This document shows, piece after piece, positions 1 to 10,220 of a stretch of DNA of 37,945 nucleotides (within the stretch, counting starts at the first letter, position 1; each line of letters begins with the position of its first letter). The stretch spans positions 62,214 to 100,158 of the forward strand of contig NZ_BEWG01000076.1 in the NCBI RefSeq assembly GCF_002723835.1. The letters are read 5' to 3'. The position numbers and the translations under genes were made by a program. This DNA is from Mycobacterium sp. shizuoka-1 (GTDB lineage: Bacteria > Actinomycetota > Actinomycetes > Mycobacteriales > Mycobacteriaceae). The notes under the pieces are model-generated. The model had not been told where the DNA came from. It did not search any database and saw only the letters and a program-made list of their open reading frames with translations.

Positions 1-991
1 TCGACGAGACCGGCCACGGGTTCTGCCGCGCTTGTCCGGGGACCGCCGCCGGTTCGGGGGCGACCTCGGGAGCGGGCAGGTTCGGGGTGAGCGCCAGCAG
101 CCCCAGCAGGGGCAGCCCCGCCGCGACGAGCGCCGGGAGCAACAGCGGTGACGCAAAGGCCAAACCCCACGTGGTCCAGCCGACGGGCTGGAAGATCGCC
201 TGGTAGACGAGCGCAGACAGCAGCGGGCCCCAGGTCGCCCACGCCTGGGCCGGATTGGTCAGGAAGTCCACGATCATCTGCTGGATGCTCTGGACCGGAT
301 GGGTGAGGAAATCCCAGATCAGATCGCCGTCCGGCAGCGCCTTGATGTACGCCTCGAGCAGGTCGATGATGACGTTCGAATTGCTCAGCGCCGAGCCGGA
401 TTCACCGGCCGACGGTGCCGCGAACGCCGCCGCCGACATCGCCTCCGCCCCGGGCAGCACGACCGGCGGGGCCGGCGCGGTCTGGGGCGCGGCGGCCAGC
501 GCGGTGCCGGCGACCGCCTGGTAGACGCCCATCGTGGTGGCGGCCTGGACCCACATCCGGACATAGTCGGCTTCGTTGACCGCGATCGGGATGGTGTTGA
601 TGCCGAAGAAGTTCGTGGCCATCAGCACGCCGTGCACGGCGTGATTGGCGGCCAATTCGGCCAGCGTCGGCATGGTGGCCAGCGCGGTGCTGTAGGCGGC
701 AGCGGCGGTCTGATGCGCCACGGCGGCAGCGGCACCGGTCACACTGGCTTGTTCGAGCCAGGCCAGGTAGGGCCCGTGCGCGGCCACGTACTGCTCGGCG
801 CTGGGCCCCTGCCACGATCCGGCGTTGACCGCTGCCAGGATCTGGCCGAGTTCGGCTGCCGCGGAGGAATACTCGGCGCTCAGCAGCTGCCACGCCGAGG
901 CGGCGGCCAGCAGCGGGCCGGGGCCGGGGCCGGCGCTCAGCAGCGCCGAGTGCACCTCGGGCGGCGAGGCGAGCCAGATCGGCGCGGTCAT
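1..991 (-). CDS. PPE4: PPE family protein of ESX-3 (PPE4-like), 3' end cut by window
   Basis: About 330 codons are visible, and the frame is open to the left edge, so the C-terminus is missing. The N-terminus carries the Pro-Pro-Glu motif at residues 10-12 and a Trp-x-Gly turn at residues 60-62, both hallmarks of the PPE helical domain that pairs with a PE partner for ESX secretion. Later there is a proline/alanine-rich linker and a hydrophobic stretch around residues 275-310. The ATG at 991 overlaps the stop of the PE gene by one base (TGATG), so the two are translationally coupled. Position after eccC3 and a PE gene matches PE5-PPE4 of ESX-3; PPE4 is reported to be needed for mycobactin-linked iron use. 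The family is clear; the exact paralogue is assigned from gene order. Confidence 0.93.
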   Translation of the reverse strand, partial: MTAPIWLASPPEVHSALLSAGPGPGPLLAAASAWQLLSAEYSSAAAELGQILAAVNAGSWQGPSAEQYVAAHGPYLAWLEQASVTGAAAAVAHQTAAAAYSTALATMPTLAELAANHAVHGVLMATNFFGINTIPIAVNEADYVRMWVQAATTMGVYQAVAGTALAAAPQTAPAPPVVLPGAEAMSAAAFAAPSAGESGSALSNSNVIIDLLEAYIKALPDGDLIWDFLTHPVQSIQQMIVDFLTNPAQAWATWGPLLSALVYQAIFQPVGWTTWGLAFASPLLLPALVAAGLPLLGLLALTPNLPAPEVAPEPAAVPGQARQNPWPVSS

Positions 992-1302
992 CAGCCTCCC
1001 CGCGCGATCAGATACGAAGCCGCGGCGGACGCATCGGAGGCGGCATAGCCCGCGCCCGATGCGGTGACCGCGGCACCGGATCGGCCCAGTTCGACCGCGC
1101 CCTGTGCGGACGTGGCCGCGTGTTCGCCACCGCGCGCGCTGAAACCGGCGGCAGTCTGCAGTGAGACCGGGTCGGCGGCCGGCGGCATCACCGCGGTGAT
1201 CAGCGGTAGCGCGGCGGCGTGGGCGGCGGCGAGCCGAGCGGTCAGCGCCTCCACGGCGACGCCGGCCGCGGCCAGCCCCTCGGGAATGACTCGTAGGGTC
1301 AT
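991..1302 (-). CDS. PE5: PE family protein of ESX-3 (PE5-like)
   Basis: This 103-residue protein is nearly all PE domain. It has Pro-Glu at residues 7-8 and two alanine-rich helices, then Y86-x-x-x-D90, the YxxxD/E general secretion signal recognised by EccC ATPases. It forms the helical heterodimer with the PPE protein encoded next to it and is presumably exported by ESX-3. The ATG at 1302 overlaps the stop codon of eccC3 (ATGA), which fixes the start; the much longer open frame upstream to 1740 lies inside eccC3 and is not translated. The lack of a long C-terminal extension fits PE5, not PE_PGRS proteins. Confidence 0.92.
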   Translation of the reverse strand: MTLRVIPEGLAAAGVAVEALTARLAAAHAAALPLITAVMPPAADPVSLQTAAGFSARGGEHAATSAQGAVELGRSGAAVTASGAGYAASDASAAASYLIARGG

Positions 1303-4300
1303 GACGAGTGGTCCTCTCCGAACTGAGACCGAAATGCGCTGTGCGCATGGGTGAACGGATTGACGAGCTGCACATGGTCGACACCGTCGCTGTCGCCGAG
1401 CAGCATTGCCCGACCGGCGGGCAGTCTGGTGAATCGGTGGCCGCGGATCTTGGCACCGTCGGCGGGATTTCCCGACATCATCAGCACTGCTGCCTGCAGA
1501 TCGCTCATCCGGCGCAGTAGCGGATTGGTCATCAGCGCGTGCGCCGACCCGCCGGCTCGCCCGGTGACGATGACGCGCAGCCCCAGATCGCCTGCCGCCG
1601 AGAGCAGCCCCAGCAGCGGTGTCCACGGCCGGTGCCCCGCATAGGGTCCGCTCATCGCCGGTCCGTCGGGGATCTGATCGACATCGTCGACGATCAGATA
1701 GTGGGTGTGCCTCGGACCCGGCTGCGAACGGTAATTCCACGAAGCCAGCTCGGCAGCAGGAATTCCGGCGGGTGGCCGGCGCTGTTCGAGGAGTCCGGCA
1801 AGCCCCATCACCGCGGGCGTGACGCGGTCGACGTTCGCGCTGTACTCGTTGTCGGCGAACAGCGGTTCGTCGACCAGGTGCAGCCGCCGGTCGAACACCG
1901 TGAACGCCACGTCGGCGGCGGTCGAGTTCTCCCGAACGGTCCGGATCACATGACGAAGCAGGGTGGTCTTGCCCGACCTGCTGTCGCCGAACACCATCAG
2001 CAGCGGGTGCTCCGCGAAGTCGTGCACCACCGCGGCCAGATCCTGCTCGCGTTGTCCCAGCACGACCTGTTCGACGCCGCGGTACAGCGGAGCCACCTCG
2101 GCCGGGGACAGGTCGGCGGGCAGCAGCCGCACCGGCGGCGCGTGCAGTCCGGGGTGGGCCGCGTTGATCGCGGGGATCGCCGCGACGTCGGGTTCGGCGA
2201 ACAGGAAATGCTCGCCCGCCATGGTCAGGCCCCGGCCGGGCTGATCAGGCGGAACCGATTCGGCGGGCCGGCGCAAGCCGTCGGTCACCCGTACGTTGCT
2301 GTCGCGCGGATCGGGTAGCCGCAGTTCCAGGCGCAGCCCGATTCCGTCGCGCATCGCCAGCGGCACCTCGAGCCAGTTCGGCGTGGTGATCACCACGTGG
2401 ATACCGTGTGCCAGGCCGGTATTGGCGAGTTCGGTCACGGTGGCCAGCAGCGGGTTACGGGTGTTGAACTGGTCGGTGTTGTCCCGGCCGAACGCATAGA
2501 GGTTGTCGATCACCAGGAACACCTCGCCGTAGGCGTCCTGGTGGCCGCCCGGCCGTCCCGCAGCGCGCTGCCGGGAGGTCAGCAGCTGGTGTAGTTCCCC
2601 GAAGGTGCGCCGGATCCGCTCGGGCTCGGTCGGCGAGGCGACGCTGCCGACGTGGGCCAGACCGGCCAGGTCGTGCAGACGTCCACCGCCGTAGTCCAGG
2701 CAGTAGAACGTGACGTCCCGCGGCGAGTGCAGTGCCGCGGCCGACAGCATGAATGTCATGAGCGCGGTGGACTTTCCGGACCTCGCGCCGCCGTGGATGA
2801 CCATGTTGGCCGCTGACGACGCGGCCTCGAAGATCAACGGGTCGCGCCGCATCTCGAAGGGGCGGTCGATCTCGCCGAGCGGCCAGCGCCACTGCCGCTG
2901 CTCGACGGCGGCCCGAGCCAGCACCGCTGCCAGCGGGATGGCCTCGTCGAGCGGGGGCAGCCACAGCGCCGGCGCCTTGGGTCCGTACTGCGCGAGTTGG
3001 TCGCCGATGGTGGCAATCAGCTTGCGGGGCAGCGATACCGGAGCGGTCGGCTCCTCGGAGAGCACCACGATGTCCTCGTCGAGCGGCACCGGTCCGGCGG
3101 TGAACGGCACCGGTTCGGGGGCGGCCGGCACCACATACGACGTGACGGGCCGGGGCGGATCGTAGATGCCGTCGACGTAGGTGCTGCGGAACTTGATCGG
3201 CACCGCTCCCGGCGCGGGGACCAGGAAGCCGACGCCCTTGTGTTCCTTGCCCGATTCGATGTGATAGGCGTCCTCGACCCCGATGATCTGGCGGGACGCC
3301 GCGGGACTGGCCACTTTCAGCCCGATCCGGTACGACGTGTTCTTGTCGATATCTCGGATGCGACCGATGTCGAGGGTCTGCGAGGCGAACAGGATGTGGA
3401 TCCGGAACGAACGGCCTTTGCGCGCGACGTAGTCGAACAGGTCGGCGTATTCGGGGTGTGCGGCCAGCATCAAGGTGAACTCGTCGGCGACCACGAACAG
3501 TGTCGGCAGCGGCGGCAGTTCGATTCCCGCCGCCTCGGCGGCCGGACGGGCGGCCTCGTACTCGGCGACCGAGCCGAAGGCGCTGCCCTGCACGCGCCGT
3601 CCCGCGTCGCGCAACACGTGCTCCCGACGGGCCACTTCACCGCGCAGGGTGTCGGCGAACCGGTCGGCCAGTGACTTCTTCTCGGCCATGTTGGAGATCA
3701 CGGCAACGACCTGCGGGAAGTTGCGGAAGATGTCGGCACCGGCCTCGCCCTTGAAGTCCACGTAGATCACGATGAGCCGGTCGGCGGAGTGCGTTGTCAA
3801 CAGCGACAGCAGGATCGACATCAGCGTCTGCGACTTGCCGGAACCGGTCATCCCGATCATCAGCCCGTGCGGACCCATGCCGCCCTCTGCCTCGTCCTTG
3901 AGGTCGAAGTACAGCGGCACACCGGTGGCGGTGACCCCGATGGGCACCCGCAGTTCCTCGTCACGCGGCCGCGGTGCCCACACGTCGGCGACGTCGAGCG
4001 CCGACGCATCGGGGATTCCCATCAGCGTGGTGAAGCTCGCGCCCCTGGTGGCAGGTGAACGCAGTCCGGCATGCGTCGGGTTCGAGTCCCAGCGCGACAA
4101 CCCGCGGGCCAGCTGAACCGCATCGGCCGATGACATCAGGTCGGCACGGTCGACGAAAGGTCGCCAACCCTCGCTCTCCCACCGCTGGATCGACCCGCCG
4201 GCCACCCGCAGGACAGGACGGTCCGGATCGGCGTACTGGCCCGGCATGGGCTCGGAATCGCTTGCCGCGGCGTAGATCACCGTGACACCGGCGATCCCGG

Positions 4301-5294
4301 TCACCAGCACCGAATCCTGCGGAGTCTGGTCGGGATCATCGACGACGACCACCAGGTGCCGTAGCGGACCGTCGGCCTCGGCGCCGAACAGCGGCCGCTG
4401 GGCCAGCGCAGGCCCGATCGCGGCGATCAGCTCGTCAGTACTTGCCGCCAGGTACCGCGCCGGCCCGCAGCCGTCGAGTTGTCCGGCTATATCGGTGTGC
4501 GGCAGCCATTTCAGCCAGGACCAGTCCGGGGATTCGAGGTCGGGACTGGCCAGGGCGACACCAAGCGAGGCGGCGTCGTGCCAGGTGATGGCCTGGGACA
4601 GCCAGCTACGCAGCACGGCTCGCACCTCCGCCGGGTCACCCACCACGGTGATGTGCGACAGCATCTTCAGATCGATGCCTCGCGGCGCGTCCCGAACCAC
4701 GCGCTGGGTGTCCAGCAGTGCGCGTAATGCGCTGTGCGACACCGGCTCGAGATCCACCTCGTCGGCGGTGTCCTTGACGCGCAGCGTGGTGTCCAACGGC
4801 ACCGTGTGCAGCCCGGCGCGCACCACCAGGAAGTCGCCGTCATGCGGGTCGCGTTCCCATTGCCTGCGCGACCCCGGTATGGCGGCCAGCGTGGTCGGAT
4901 CCGGGTGGGACCACAGCAACGCCGACCGCTGCGCGGCCGCGGCGGTCCGCACCTTGTCACGGATCGCCGACAGGTAGCGCAGATAGTCGGCCCGCTCGGC
5001 ATCGACTTCCTCGGTGCGCATCTTGTTGTCGGTGCCGCGGTAGAGCGCGGTCGCGGCCAGCAACAGCACGAAGGGAAAGAACAGGGTCTGCGGCGAGATC
5101 AACCGCATCCCGGTGGCCACCATCGCGACGATCATGCCGACGATCAGGAAGACGATCAGGAACGGCAGGGCCCGGCGTAGCAGCGACGGCGGGATCACCC
5201 GCGCCAGCTCGGGCGGCGATTCGATGACGATCGCACCCTTGTGCGTCGCGGGACCGGGAATCCGGCGGCCCGCCTCGAAGATCAGCCGGCTCAT
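1299..5294 (-). CDS. eccC3: ESX-3 FtsK/SpoIIIE-type secretion ATPase EccC3
   Basis: This is the motor and substrate-recognition subunit of the type VII secretion membrane complex, at 1331 residues a full-length single-chain EccC. Two transmembrane helices lie at about residues 42-62 and 68-86. Three FtsK-like ATPase domains follow: Walker A at 481-488 (GMTGSGKS), 835-842 (GGARSGKS) and 1103-1110 (GDSRSGKT). Only the first has a canonical Asp-Glu Walker B (D604-E605); the second has Asp-Asn near 930 and the third Asp-Asp at 1203-1204. This fits the known pattern in which domain 1 does most of the hydrolysis and the distal domains bind signals. The ATG at 5294 overlaps the eccB3 stop (ATGA), and its own stop overlaps the PE start. 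It sits in the eccA3-eccB3-eccC3-PE-PPE operon. Confidence 0.97.
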   Translation of the reverse strand: MSRLIFEAGRRIPGPATHKGAIVIESPPELARVIPPSLLRRALPFLIVFLIVGMIVAMVATGMRLISPQTLFFPFVLLLAATALYRGTDNKMRTEEVDAERADYLRYLSAIRDKVRTAAAAQRSALLWSHPDPTTLAAIPGSRRQWERDPHDGDFLVVRAGLHTVPLDTTLRVKDTADEVDLEPVSHSALRALLDTQRVVRDAPRGIDLKMLSHITVVGDPAEVRAVLRSWLSQAITWHDAASLGVALASPDLESPDWSWLKWLPHTDIAGQLDGCGPARYLAASTDELIAAIGPALAQRPLFGAEADGPLRHLVVVVDDPDQTPQDSVLVTGIAGVTVIYAAASDSEPMPGQYADPDRPVLRVAGGSIQRWESEGWRPFVDRADLMSSADAVQLARGLSRWDSNPTHAGLRSPATRGASFTTLMGIPDASALDVADVWAPRPRDEELRVPIGVTATGVPLYFDLKDEAEGGMGPHGLMIGMTGSGKSQTLMSILLSLLTTHSADRLIVIYVDFKGEAGADIFRNFPQVVAVISNMAEKKSLADRFADTLRGEVARREHVLRDAGRRVQGSAFGSVAEYEAARPAAEAAGIELPPLPTLFVVADEFTLMLAAHPEYADLFDYVARKGRSFRIHILFASQTLDIGRIRDIDKNTSYRIGLKVASPAASRQIIGVEDAYHIESGKEHKGVGFLVPAPGAVPIKFRSTYVDGIYDPPRPVTSYVVPAAPEPVPFTAGPVPLDEDIVVLSEEPTAPVSLPRKLIATIGDQLAQYGPKAPALWLPPLDEAIPLAAVLARAAVEQRQWRWPLGEIDRPFEMRRDPLIFEAASSAANMVIHGGARSGKSTALMTFMLSAAALHSPRDVTFYCLDYGGGRLHDLAGLAHVGSVASPTEPERIRRTFGELHQLLTSRQRAAGRPGGHQDAYGEVFLVIDNLYAFGRDNTDQFNTRNPLLATVTELANTGLAHGIHVVITTPNWLEVPLAMRDGIGLRLELRLPDPRDSNVRVTDGLRRPAESVPPDQPGRGLTMAGEHFLFAEPDVAAIPAINAAHPGLHAPPVRLLPADLSPAEVAPLYRGVEQVVLGQREQDLAAVVHDFAEHPLLMVFGDSRSGKTTLLRHVIRTVRENSTAADVAFTVFDRRLHLVDEPLFADNEYSANVDRVTPAVMGLAGLLEQRRPPAGIPAAELASWNYRSQPGPRHTHYLIVDDVDQIPDGPAMSGPYAGHRPWTPLLGLLSAAGDLGLRVIVTGRAGGSAHALMTNPLLRRMSDLQAAVLMMSGNPADGAKIRGHRFTRLPAGRAMLLGDSDGVDHVQLVNPFTHAHSAFRSQFGEDHSS

Positions 5295-6832
5295 CGGGCC
5301 TCCTGTGCCAGGGCGGGTCCGAGCGCGTCATAGGCGACCAGTGCATCGGACTGGGACAGCGCGGGGCCGGGTGTGAACAGGGTCAGCACCGACCACGGGA
5401 CGGGTACCGCAGGTTGTGTCAGACCCAGTGCAGCAACGGTTTTCTCGACATCGTCACGACCGGTACCGATCCCGTACCGAACCCCGGTGTCGGAGATCCA
5501 GAACAGGGATCCGGCTGGTGGTGAGGCCGGTTGCTGGCCGACGGTCTGCACGAAATAGCCGCGCCCCGGTGGCAGTGCCACCCGGGTCGCCGTTCCCGGA
5601 TTGGCGCCACCGACCAGGCCGACCGATCTAAGGCCCTCCGGCAACGGCAGCATCGAGCCCGAGAGCAACGACAGCGAACTGGTGGCCGCCCCGTCGATCT
5701 TGGTCCACTGCGCGCACGTGATCGGCGCGTCGGCGGCAGCGATCAGCGTCACCGGCGCGGCCGGAACCGCTGCCACATCGAGCATCGCCGAAACCGGCTG
5801 GCGGGCAATGTCGTCCGCGCCAAGCTGCGGCGGCTGGGCCAGACCGTAGGAATTGGCGTTACGCAGCATCGCGGCCAGTACGGGGCTGATCGGTTGCAGA
5901 CCGTCGGGCAGCACCGCGTAGTTGACCGGGGTGCCGTCGTTGGCGTAGGCGATCACCACGGCGCCGATCGGAGCCGCAACGGGCAGCGGGTACGCCGTCG
6001 GCGATCCCGCGCCGGGGATCTGGGGAACGCGTAGGGCAGGGGCCTCGGGAACCGCGTTGAACAGGCCCCGCCCGATCGCCCGGGGCGCGGGCACGGCGGC
6101 GGGCAGACCCAGAGCGTCGGTGACCGCGCGGTCGCCGAGGTCGATGGCGCTGCGACGCCCGCCCCACAGCAGCCAGGTTCCCTCGGCGCCGCCGGTCAGG
6201 ATCGCATCGCCGGTGGGCAACGCGTCGGCTCGGGCGCCGCCGCGCCCCACCGGCCCGGCGATCACCGTGGTGCCCGCGGATTCCGCAGGTCCGTCCGCGC
6301 TGTCGCAGATCGTCCAGCTGGCGTCGCGGGAAAAGTTGGCCACCATGCGTTCCGGTGCTCCAGGGATGCCGATCAGGCTGCCCCGGGCGAAGGTGTCCAG
6401 CGCCTCGCCGCTGACGACGGTGGGATCCACCGGCCGGCCGATCGCCAGCCGCGCGGACGCGAGGTTGAGGACTGGGTGCAGCCGGTCGCCGAGCCGGACA
6501 TAGAGCGCGGACGTGGTCCGGTCGGCCAGCACCGGGTCGTTGCCCGGCACTCCCCCGGGGCGCAACACCGAGAACACCAGGCAGCCGACCAAGGCGGTGA
6601 CCGCCAGCAAGACCCCCATCAGCACCGCCCGGGACTGGCTGCGCAACGGGTCGACCAGCATTCTCGTGTCGTGCAGTGCGATCCCGGATGCGATGCGGCG
6701 CATGACGAATCGCCAGCCGGTCACCTGGTGGCGGGTGATGAACCCGCGCCGGTAGGTGATCTCCTCCGGGCTCTCGCCGGCCGGCGTCCGCGACGAGAAC
6801 GACCGGCGGTCGCCGCCGTCCGGGCCGCTCAC
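5291..6832 (-). CDS. eccB3: ESX-3 membrane core protein EccB3
   Basis: This 513-residue protein has a short cytoplasmic N-terminus and a single transmembrane helix at about residues 69-91. The large extracytoplasmic region that follows is typical of EccB, which forms the periplasmic part of the ESX core complex with EccC, EccD and EccE. The start is GTG at 6832, chosen because it overlaps the stop of eccA3 (GTGA) and gives the usual EccB N-terminus. The gene ends in a four-base overlap with eccC3. Assignment to ESX-3, and not another ESX system, comes from the neighbours: PE5/PPE4-type genes, siderophore genes and an IdeR box. Confidence 0.95.
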   Translation of the reverse strand: MSGPDGGDRRSFSSRTPAGESPEEITYRRGFITRHQVTGWRFVMRRIASGIALHDTRMLVDPLRSQSRAVLMGVLLAVTALVGCLVFSVLRPGGVPGNDPVLADRTTSALYVRLGDRLHPVLNLASARLAIGRPVDPTVVSGEALDTFARGSLIGIPGAPERMVANFSRDASWTICDSADGPAESAGTTVIAGPVGRGGARADALPTGDAILTGGAEGTWLLWGGRRSAIDLGDRAVTDALGLPAAVPAPRAIGRGLFNAVPEAPALRVPQIPGAGSPTAYPLPVAAPIGAVVIAYANDGTPVNYAVLPDGLQPISPVLAAMLRNANSYGLAQPPQLGADDIARQPVSAMLDVAAVPAAPVTLIAAADAPITCAQWTKIDGAATSSLSLLSGSMLPLPEGLRSVGLVGGANPGTATRVALPPGRGYFVQTVGQQPASPPAGSLFWISDTGVRYGIGTGRDDVEKTVAALGLTQPAVPVPWSVLTLFTPGPALSQSDALVAYDALGPALAQEAR

Positions 6833-8664
6833 GAGGCGGGGACCTCAAGGCCGAGACCGCGCAGCAACGGCACGACGGCGTTGCGCACGTCGTCGGCGGT
6901 GATCGTCATCATCTGCTCGTCGGTGAAGTCCCCACCGGCCAGATCCGTATGGTCCAACCTGAATTCGCGTTCTTCCTCGGAGCGTTCGACGACGTTGCGG
7001 ACGAACCGGCCGTTGCCGGCGATGTCGAGGCTGCGTCGGGCGACCCCGGCCGAGTCGGGGGTGGCCGAGTCGGCCAGCCGGGCGAACAGCTCCTCGAGCG
7101 TGCGCAAGGCCTGCGGGTCGAATCGGCTGTCCCGGTTCGCGGCCATCGCGGCGGCGATCTCCACCAGTTCGGGGGCCGCGTAGGACGGGAACACGATGCT
7201 GCGGGTGAACCGGGACCGCAGGCCCTCGTTGGTGTCCAGGAATCGGTCGAGATCTGCCCGGTAGCCGGCGATGATCACCACCAGGCGGTCGCGGTCGTTC
7301 TCCATCCGGGCCAGCAGGGTGTCGATGGCCACCAGGCCGAAGTCGTTCTTCGCACCCGTCGCGACCAACGCGTAGGCCTCGTCGAGGAACAGCACCCCGT
7401 CCAGGGCGCTGTCGATGATGGCGTTGGTCTTGGCCTCTGTCTCCCCGATGTGCTGGCCGATCATGTCGGCGCGGTGGACCTCACGAACGTTCTCGCGCTT
7501 GAGCAATCCGAGGCCGCAGTAGATCTTGGCGACCACGCGTGCGATGGTCGTCTTGCCGGTTCCGGGCGGGCCCGCGAACACCAGGTGGTGCGTGCGCTGA
7601 GCCACCGCCAGGCCACGCTGCTCGCGGCGCAACGCCATGGCCACCGAACTCTTCAGCCGTGACACCTGATCTTTCACCTCGTCGAGACCGATGAACTCGG
7701 CGAGTTCCCGCTCGGCTTCCTCGAGCAATGCGGCCTTGCGTTCGCGTGCCTCCGGGTCGACGAAATCGTCGGCGGTGGGCTCGGTGTCGACGTCCCACGG
7801 ATCGGTTCGGGCATCGATGCGGGCCGCCGTCGTGGTGGCGATGCCGAACGTCGGGTCGGACAGCGCCTGTTCGATCTGTTCGTTGCCGGGGTGGGCCGCG
7901 TACAGCTCCTGCAGGACGTCACCGGCCGTGTCCTCGTCACCGTAGGCGCGCAACGACAAGGCCCTGGCCAGCGCGCCGTCCACGGCTGCCACGGCGACGG
8001 GGCCGTCGGGCTCGTCGAGATGGGACAGGGCAGGGGCGAACATGCCGAGCCGGGCCAGCGCCACGCCCAGCGCGATCTTGGTGGCGTGGGCGAACACCGG
8101 ATCGAGAGCGGAGTCGGTGACCATTGGGTTCAGCAACCTGACGACGTCGGCCCAGCGCTGCGCGCGGTATCGCAGCGCGGTATCGACCCACCGCGCCTCA
8201 TGCCAGTCGGGGCGTCGGGCGCGCAACTCGGCGACGACCTCGTCGGCGGCAGGGAACTGGCCGTCGATGGCCAGAGCAGCGGCATGGGCCAGCCGGAACT
8301 CGTCTGGGGTCGTGGCCCGGAACCTCAGATAGAGGCCGGTGTCGTAGTCGAACCCCAGCGCTCCGACGGGAAGCTCGATCCGACGCTGCAGCATGCCGCT
8401 GGTGTCGAGGGTGCGCACCACCGCGGCGAGCACCTCGAGGCCGGCCCCGCCTGCGGCAGCCAGGCCGGTCCAGGCGTCGCACTGCTCGTAGGCGACCCGG
8501 GTGAGCTCGACGAAGGCGCGCCGCGCGGCTACCGCGTCGGCAGGGCGCCGGCGGTCGTAGACCGGAAGGCCCAACGCCTTACAGGCGGTGGCGAATCGGC
8601 TCACCAGGTCCGCGTCCAGGCGTACCGGACGCCTCGAAGTCACCACAACGTTGTCCATGGGCAT
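6829..8664 (-). CDS. eccA3: ESX-3 cytosolic AAA+ ATPase EccA3
   Basis: This 611-residue cytosolic ATPase has the EccA layout: an N-terminal helical, TPR-like region (about 1-290) and a CbbX-type AAA+ domain (about 320-560). Walker A is GPPGTGKT at 365-372 and Walker B ends in D428-E429. An arginine finger region (GLRSRF) lies near 481-486 and a sensor-2-like GNGRFVRN at about 550-557. EccA proteins are thought to act on substrates or chaperones during ESX secretion. The start is ATG at 8664, with a second in-frame ATG two codons on at 8658. No strong Shine-Dalgarno is adjacent; the AAGGAG seen upstream is about 30 bases away. The 97-bp gap to mbtH upstream contains an IdeR box, so the operon should respond to iron as well as receive any readthrough from the siderophore operon. 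Confidence 0.96.
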   Translation of the reverse strand: MPMDNVVVTSRRPVRLDADLVSRFATACKALGLPVYDRRRPADAVAARRAFVELTRVAYEQCDAWTGLAAAGGAGLEVLAAVVRTLDTSGMLQRRIELPVGALGFDYDTGLYLRFRATTPDEFRLAHAAALAIDGQFPAADEVVAELRARRPDWHEARWVDTALRYRAQRWADVVRLLNPMVTDSALDPVFAHATKIALGVALARLGMFAPALSHLDEPDGPVAVAAVDGALARALSLRAYGDEDTAGDVLQELYAAHPGNEQIEQALSDPTFGIATTTAARIDARTDPWDVDTEPTADDFVDPEARERKAALLEEAERELAEFIGLDEVKDQVSRLKSSVAMALRREQRGLAVAQRTHHLVFAGPPGTGKTTIARVVAKIYCGLGLLKRENVREVHRADMIGQHIGETEAKTNAIIDSALDGVLFLDEAYALVATGAKNDFGLVAIDTLLARMENDRDRLVVIIAGYRADLDRFLDTNEGLRSRFTRSIVFPSYAAPELVEIAAAMAANRDSRFDPQALRTLEELFARLADSATPDSAGVARRSLDIAGNGRFVRNVVERSEEEREFRLDHTDLAGGDFTDEQMMTITADDVRNAVVPLLRGLGLEVPAS

Positions 8665-8699
8665 CGTCCGGGGCAGCCGTCGATGCCACCCCCATCTCC

Positions 8700-8718
8700 T
8701 TAGGTTTGCCTAACCAAC
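8700..8718 (-). promoter_or_regulatory. IdeR iron box of the ESX-3 operon
   Basis: TTAGGTTTGCCTAACCAAC matches 15 of 19 positions of the IdeR consensus TTAGGTTAGGCTAACCTAA. It lies about 35 bases upstream of the eccA3 start and downstream of the mbtH stop. IdeR with Fe(II) is expected to repress here, as known for ESX-3 in mycobacteria. I saw no clear Zur palindrome beside it. Confidence 0.85.
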
Positions 8719-8761
8719 TTACCGAGCAAGTTAGCATTGCATAAGTTGCCTGTCGAGGCTC

Positions 8762-8959
8762 TCAGTGCAGGCTCTTGGGCCGGATGTCGGTCCAGTTCCG
8801 CTCGATGAACTGCACGCACGCGTCACGATCCGCCTCGCCGAATTCCCGCCGCCAACCGGCCGGGATGTCGGCGAAGGCAGGCCACAGGCTGTGCTGATCC
8901 TCGTCGTTGACGAGCACGTAGAAGCGTCCGTCTTGGTCGTCAAAAGGATTGGTACTCAA
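8762..8959 (-). CDS. mbtH: MbtH family NRPS adenylation-domain partner
   Basis: This small protein of 65 residues has the MbtH fold signature in order: NPFD near the N-terminus, a SLWP block, a P-x-GW block, and WTDxRPxSL at the C-terminus. MbtH proteins bind NRPS adenylation domains and are often needed for their solubility and activity. The likely start is TTG at 8959, preceded by a GGGAG/AGAAG ribosome-binding sequence and placing NPFD at the usual distance from the N-terminus. A longer form from 9004 is possible but would add residues not typical of the family. The gene overlaps the end of mbtG by 20 bases and is the last gene of the siderophore operon before ESX-3. Confidence 0.95.
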   Translation of the reverse strand: MSTNPFDDQDGRFYVLVNDEDQHSLWPAFADIPAGWRREFGEADRDACVQFIERNWTDIRPKSLH

Positions 8960-10220
8960 CTTCTCTCCCGTTCGTGTGAATAGCAAGGTCCGCCCCCAGG
9001 ACACGGTCGGACAGCAGGCCCAGGCAGCTCAGGTTGGGAAACCCTGGACCCTGGCGCAGCCCGGACAGGTTGGGCAGGAACAACTTCGGCAACACTGCGT
9101 CCAGCGCCAGGTCGTCACCGACCGCCCGCTGCAGCCGGTCACCGGTGACCGGCCCGTTCAATCTGACCTCGAGCAGGTCGAGTGCATCCTGACCCAGCAG
9201 TGGCAGGAACCACAGCGAGTCCGCACCCGAGCCGTCGATCACGAGGTCGAACCCGTGGACCGTCTCCAGGCGTTCACCGTGCCGGTCGGTGTGCAACGTG
9301 ATCCTGATCCGGCCGTCGGCACCCACCCCGTGGGCGACCCGGCCCCGCAGATGCCGGATACGGTCGTCGGCAAGCAATGAGTCCTGGACCCGGGCCGAGA
9401 ACACCCCACGGTCGGTGCGGGCCATCACGTCGCGGCGCTCGGGCAGGGTCAGCGACGCCCAGTCCGATGGATCGCTGAACATCCGGTTCTCGAAGAAACT
9501 CTCGCCGCGGGTGAAGAGCGTCGCCTGTGGTGAGATCACCGTGATCGTCGAAACCCGATGTCTGAAAAGCTCGTTCAGCATCGATGCCGCGGTTTCCCCG
9601 CCGCCGATCACCGCGACCCGCTCGGCGTCGATACGGCCGCGCGCCGCAGCCAACTGCCAGAACTGCGCAATGGAGAGCACCTGCGGGTGCCCGGGCAGTA
9701 CCGACCGGTCCGGCTGACCAGGGCCGGTGATCATCACCGCATCGGCCGCGATGACCTGGTCGCGGGTGTGCAGCAACCACGACGGGCCGTCCAGGCTGAG
9801 CCGGACCACCTCGCCGGCAACGACGTTCAAGGCGGCGGCATCGGCTACCCAGCGCAGGTACCCGGCCCAGGCGTCGTGGGTCGGTGCGGGTTTGCCGCGG
9901 TCGATCCACTCGGCGAAACGGCCGGTGGCCACCAGGTGTGCCTGCCAGCTCACCCGCATCATCCGTTGGTCGAGTTCGGCGTTGCGCCCGGGCAGGATCG
10001 TCGACCGATAGGGGAAGCCGACATCCTTCTCCGGGCTGGTGCCGAGTCGGTGCTGACCGTCGGTCCAACCGCCGGACGCGCCCCAGTTGGCGGCGACACC
10101 GGCCCGCTCGACCGCCACGATCTCCGGCGTCGCCACCCCCATCTCCCGCAGCATCGCGGCCTTGGCCGCCACCGCAACCGCTTTGGCCCCGGCGCCCAGA
10201 ATGGCCAGCCGCGCGGTCAT
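8940..10220 (-). CDS. mbtG: MbtG-type lysine N6-hydroxylase
   Basis: This flavin-dependent N-hydroxylating monooxygenase has 426 residues. It has an N-terminal FAD-binding GAGAKA turn at residues 9-14 and an NADPH-binding GGGETA turn at 206-211. In the mycobactin pathway MbtG hydroxylates the epsilon-nitrogen of (acyl)lysine to form the hydroxamate iron ligands; here it should do the same for one or more residues of the product. The start ATG at 10220 overlaps the stop of the mbtF-like gene (ATGA); an upstream in-frame start at 10259 would lie inside that gene and lengthen the N-terminus before the FAD motif. The third gene-to-gene coupling in a row argues that the NRPS and hydroxylase are made together. 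Confidence 0.94.
   Translation of the reverse strand: MTARLAILGAGAKAVAVAAKAAMLREMGVATPEIVAVERAGVAANWGASGGWTDGQHRLGTSPEKDVGFPYRSTILPGRNAELDQRMMRVSWQAHLVATGRFAEWIDRGKPAPTHDAWAGYLRWVADAAALNVVAGEVVRLSLDGPSWLLHTRDQVIAADAVMITGPGQPDRSVLPGHPQVLSIAQFWQLAAARGRIDAERVAVIGGGETAASMLNELFRHRVSTITVISPQATLFTRGESFFENRMFSDPSDWASLTLPERRDVMARTDRGVFSARVQDSLLADDRIRHLRGRVAHGVGADGRIRITLHTDRHGERLETVHGFDLVIDGSGADSLWFLPLLGQDALDLLEVRLNGPVTGDRLQRAVGDDLALDAVLPKLFLPNLSGLRQGPGFPNLSCLGLLSDRVLGADLAIHTNGREVEYQSF

Noticed and set aside
1303..1740. N-terminal extension of the PE gene to 1740
   Set aside because: It lies within eccC3 and gives an Arg-rich sequence. The ATG at 1302, overlapping the eccC3 stop, starts exactly at a normal PE domain.
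8716..8747. Inverted repeat AACTT-N7-AAGTT and TTAGCATTGCATAA near the ESX-3 promoter as a Zur site or second IdeR box
   Set aside because: The 5-bp arms are too short and the second element is not palindromic; neither fits the known Zur or IdeR consensus well enough.
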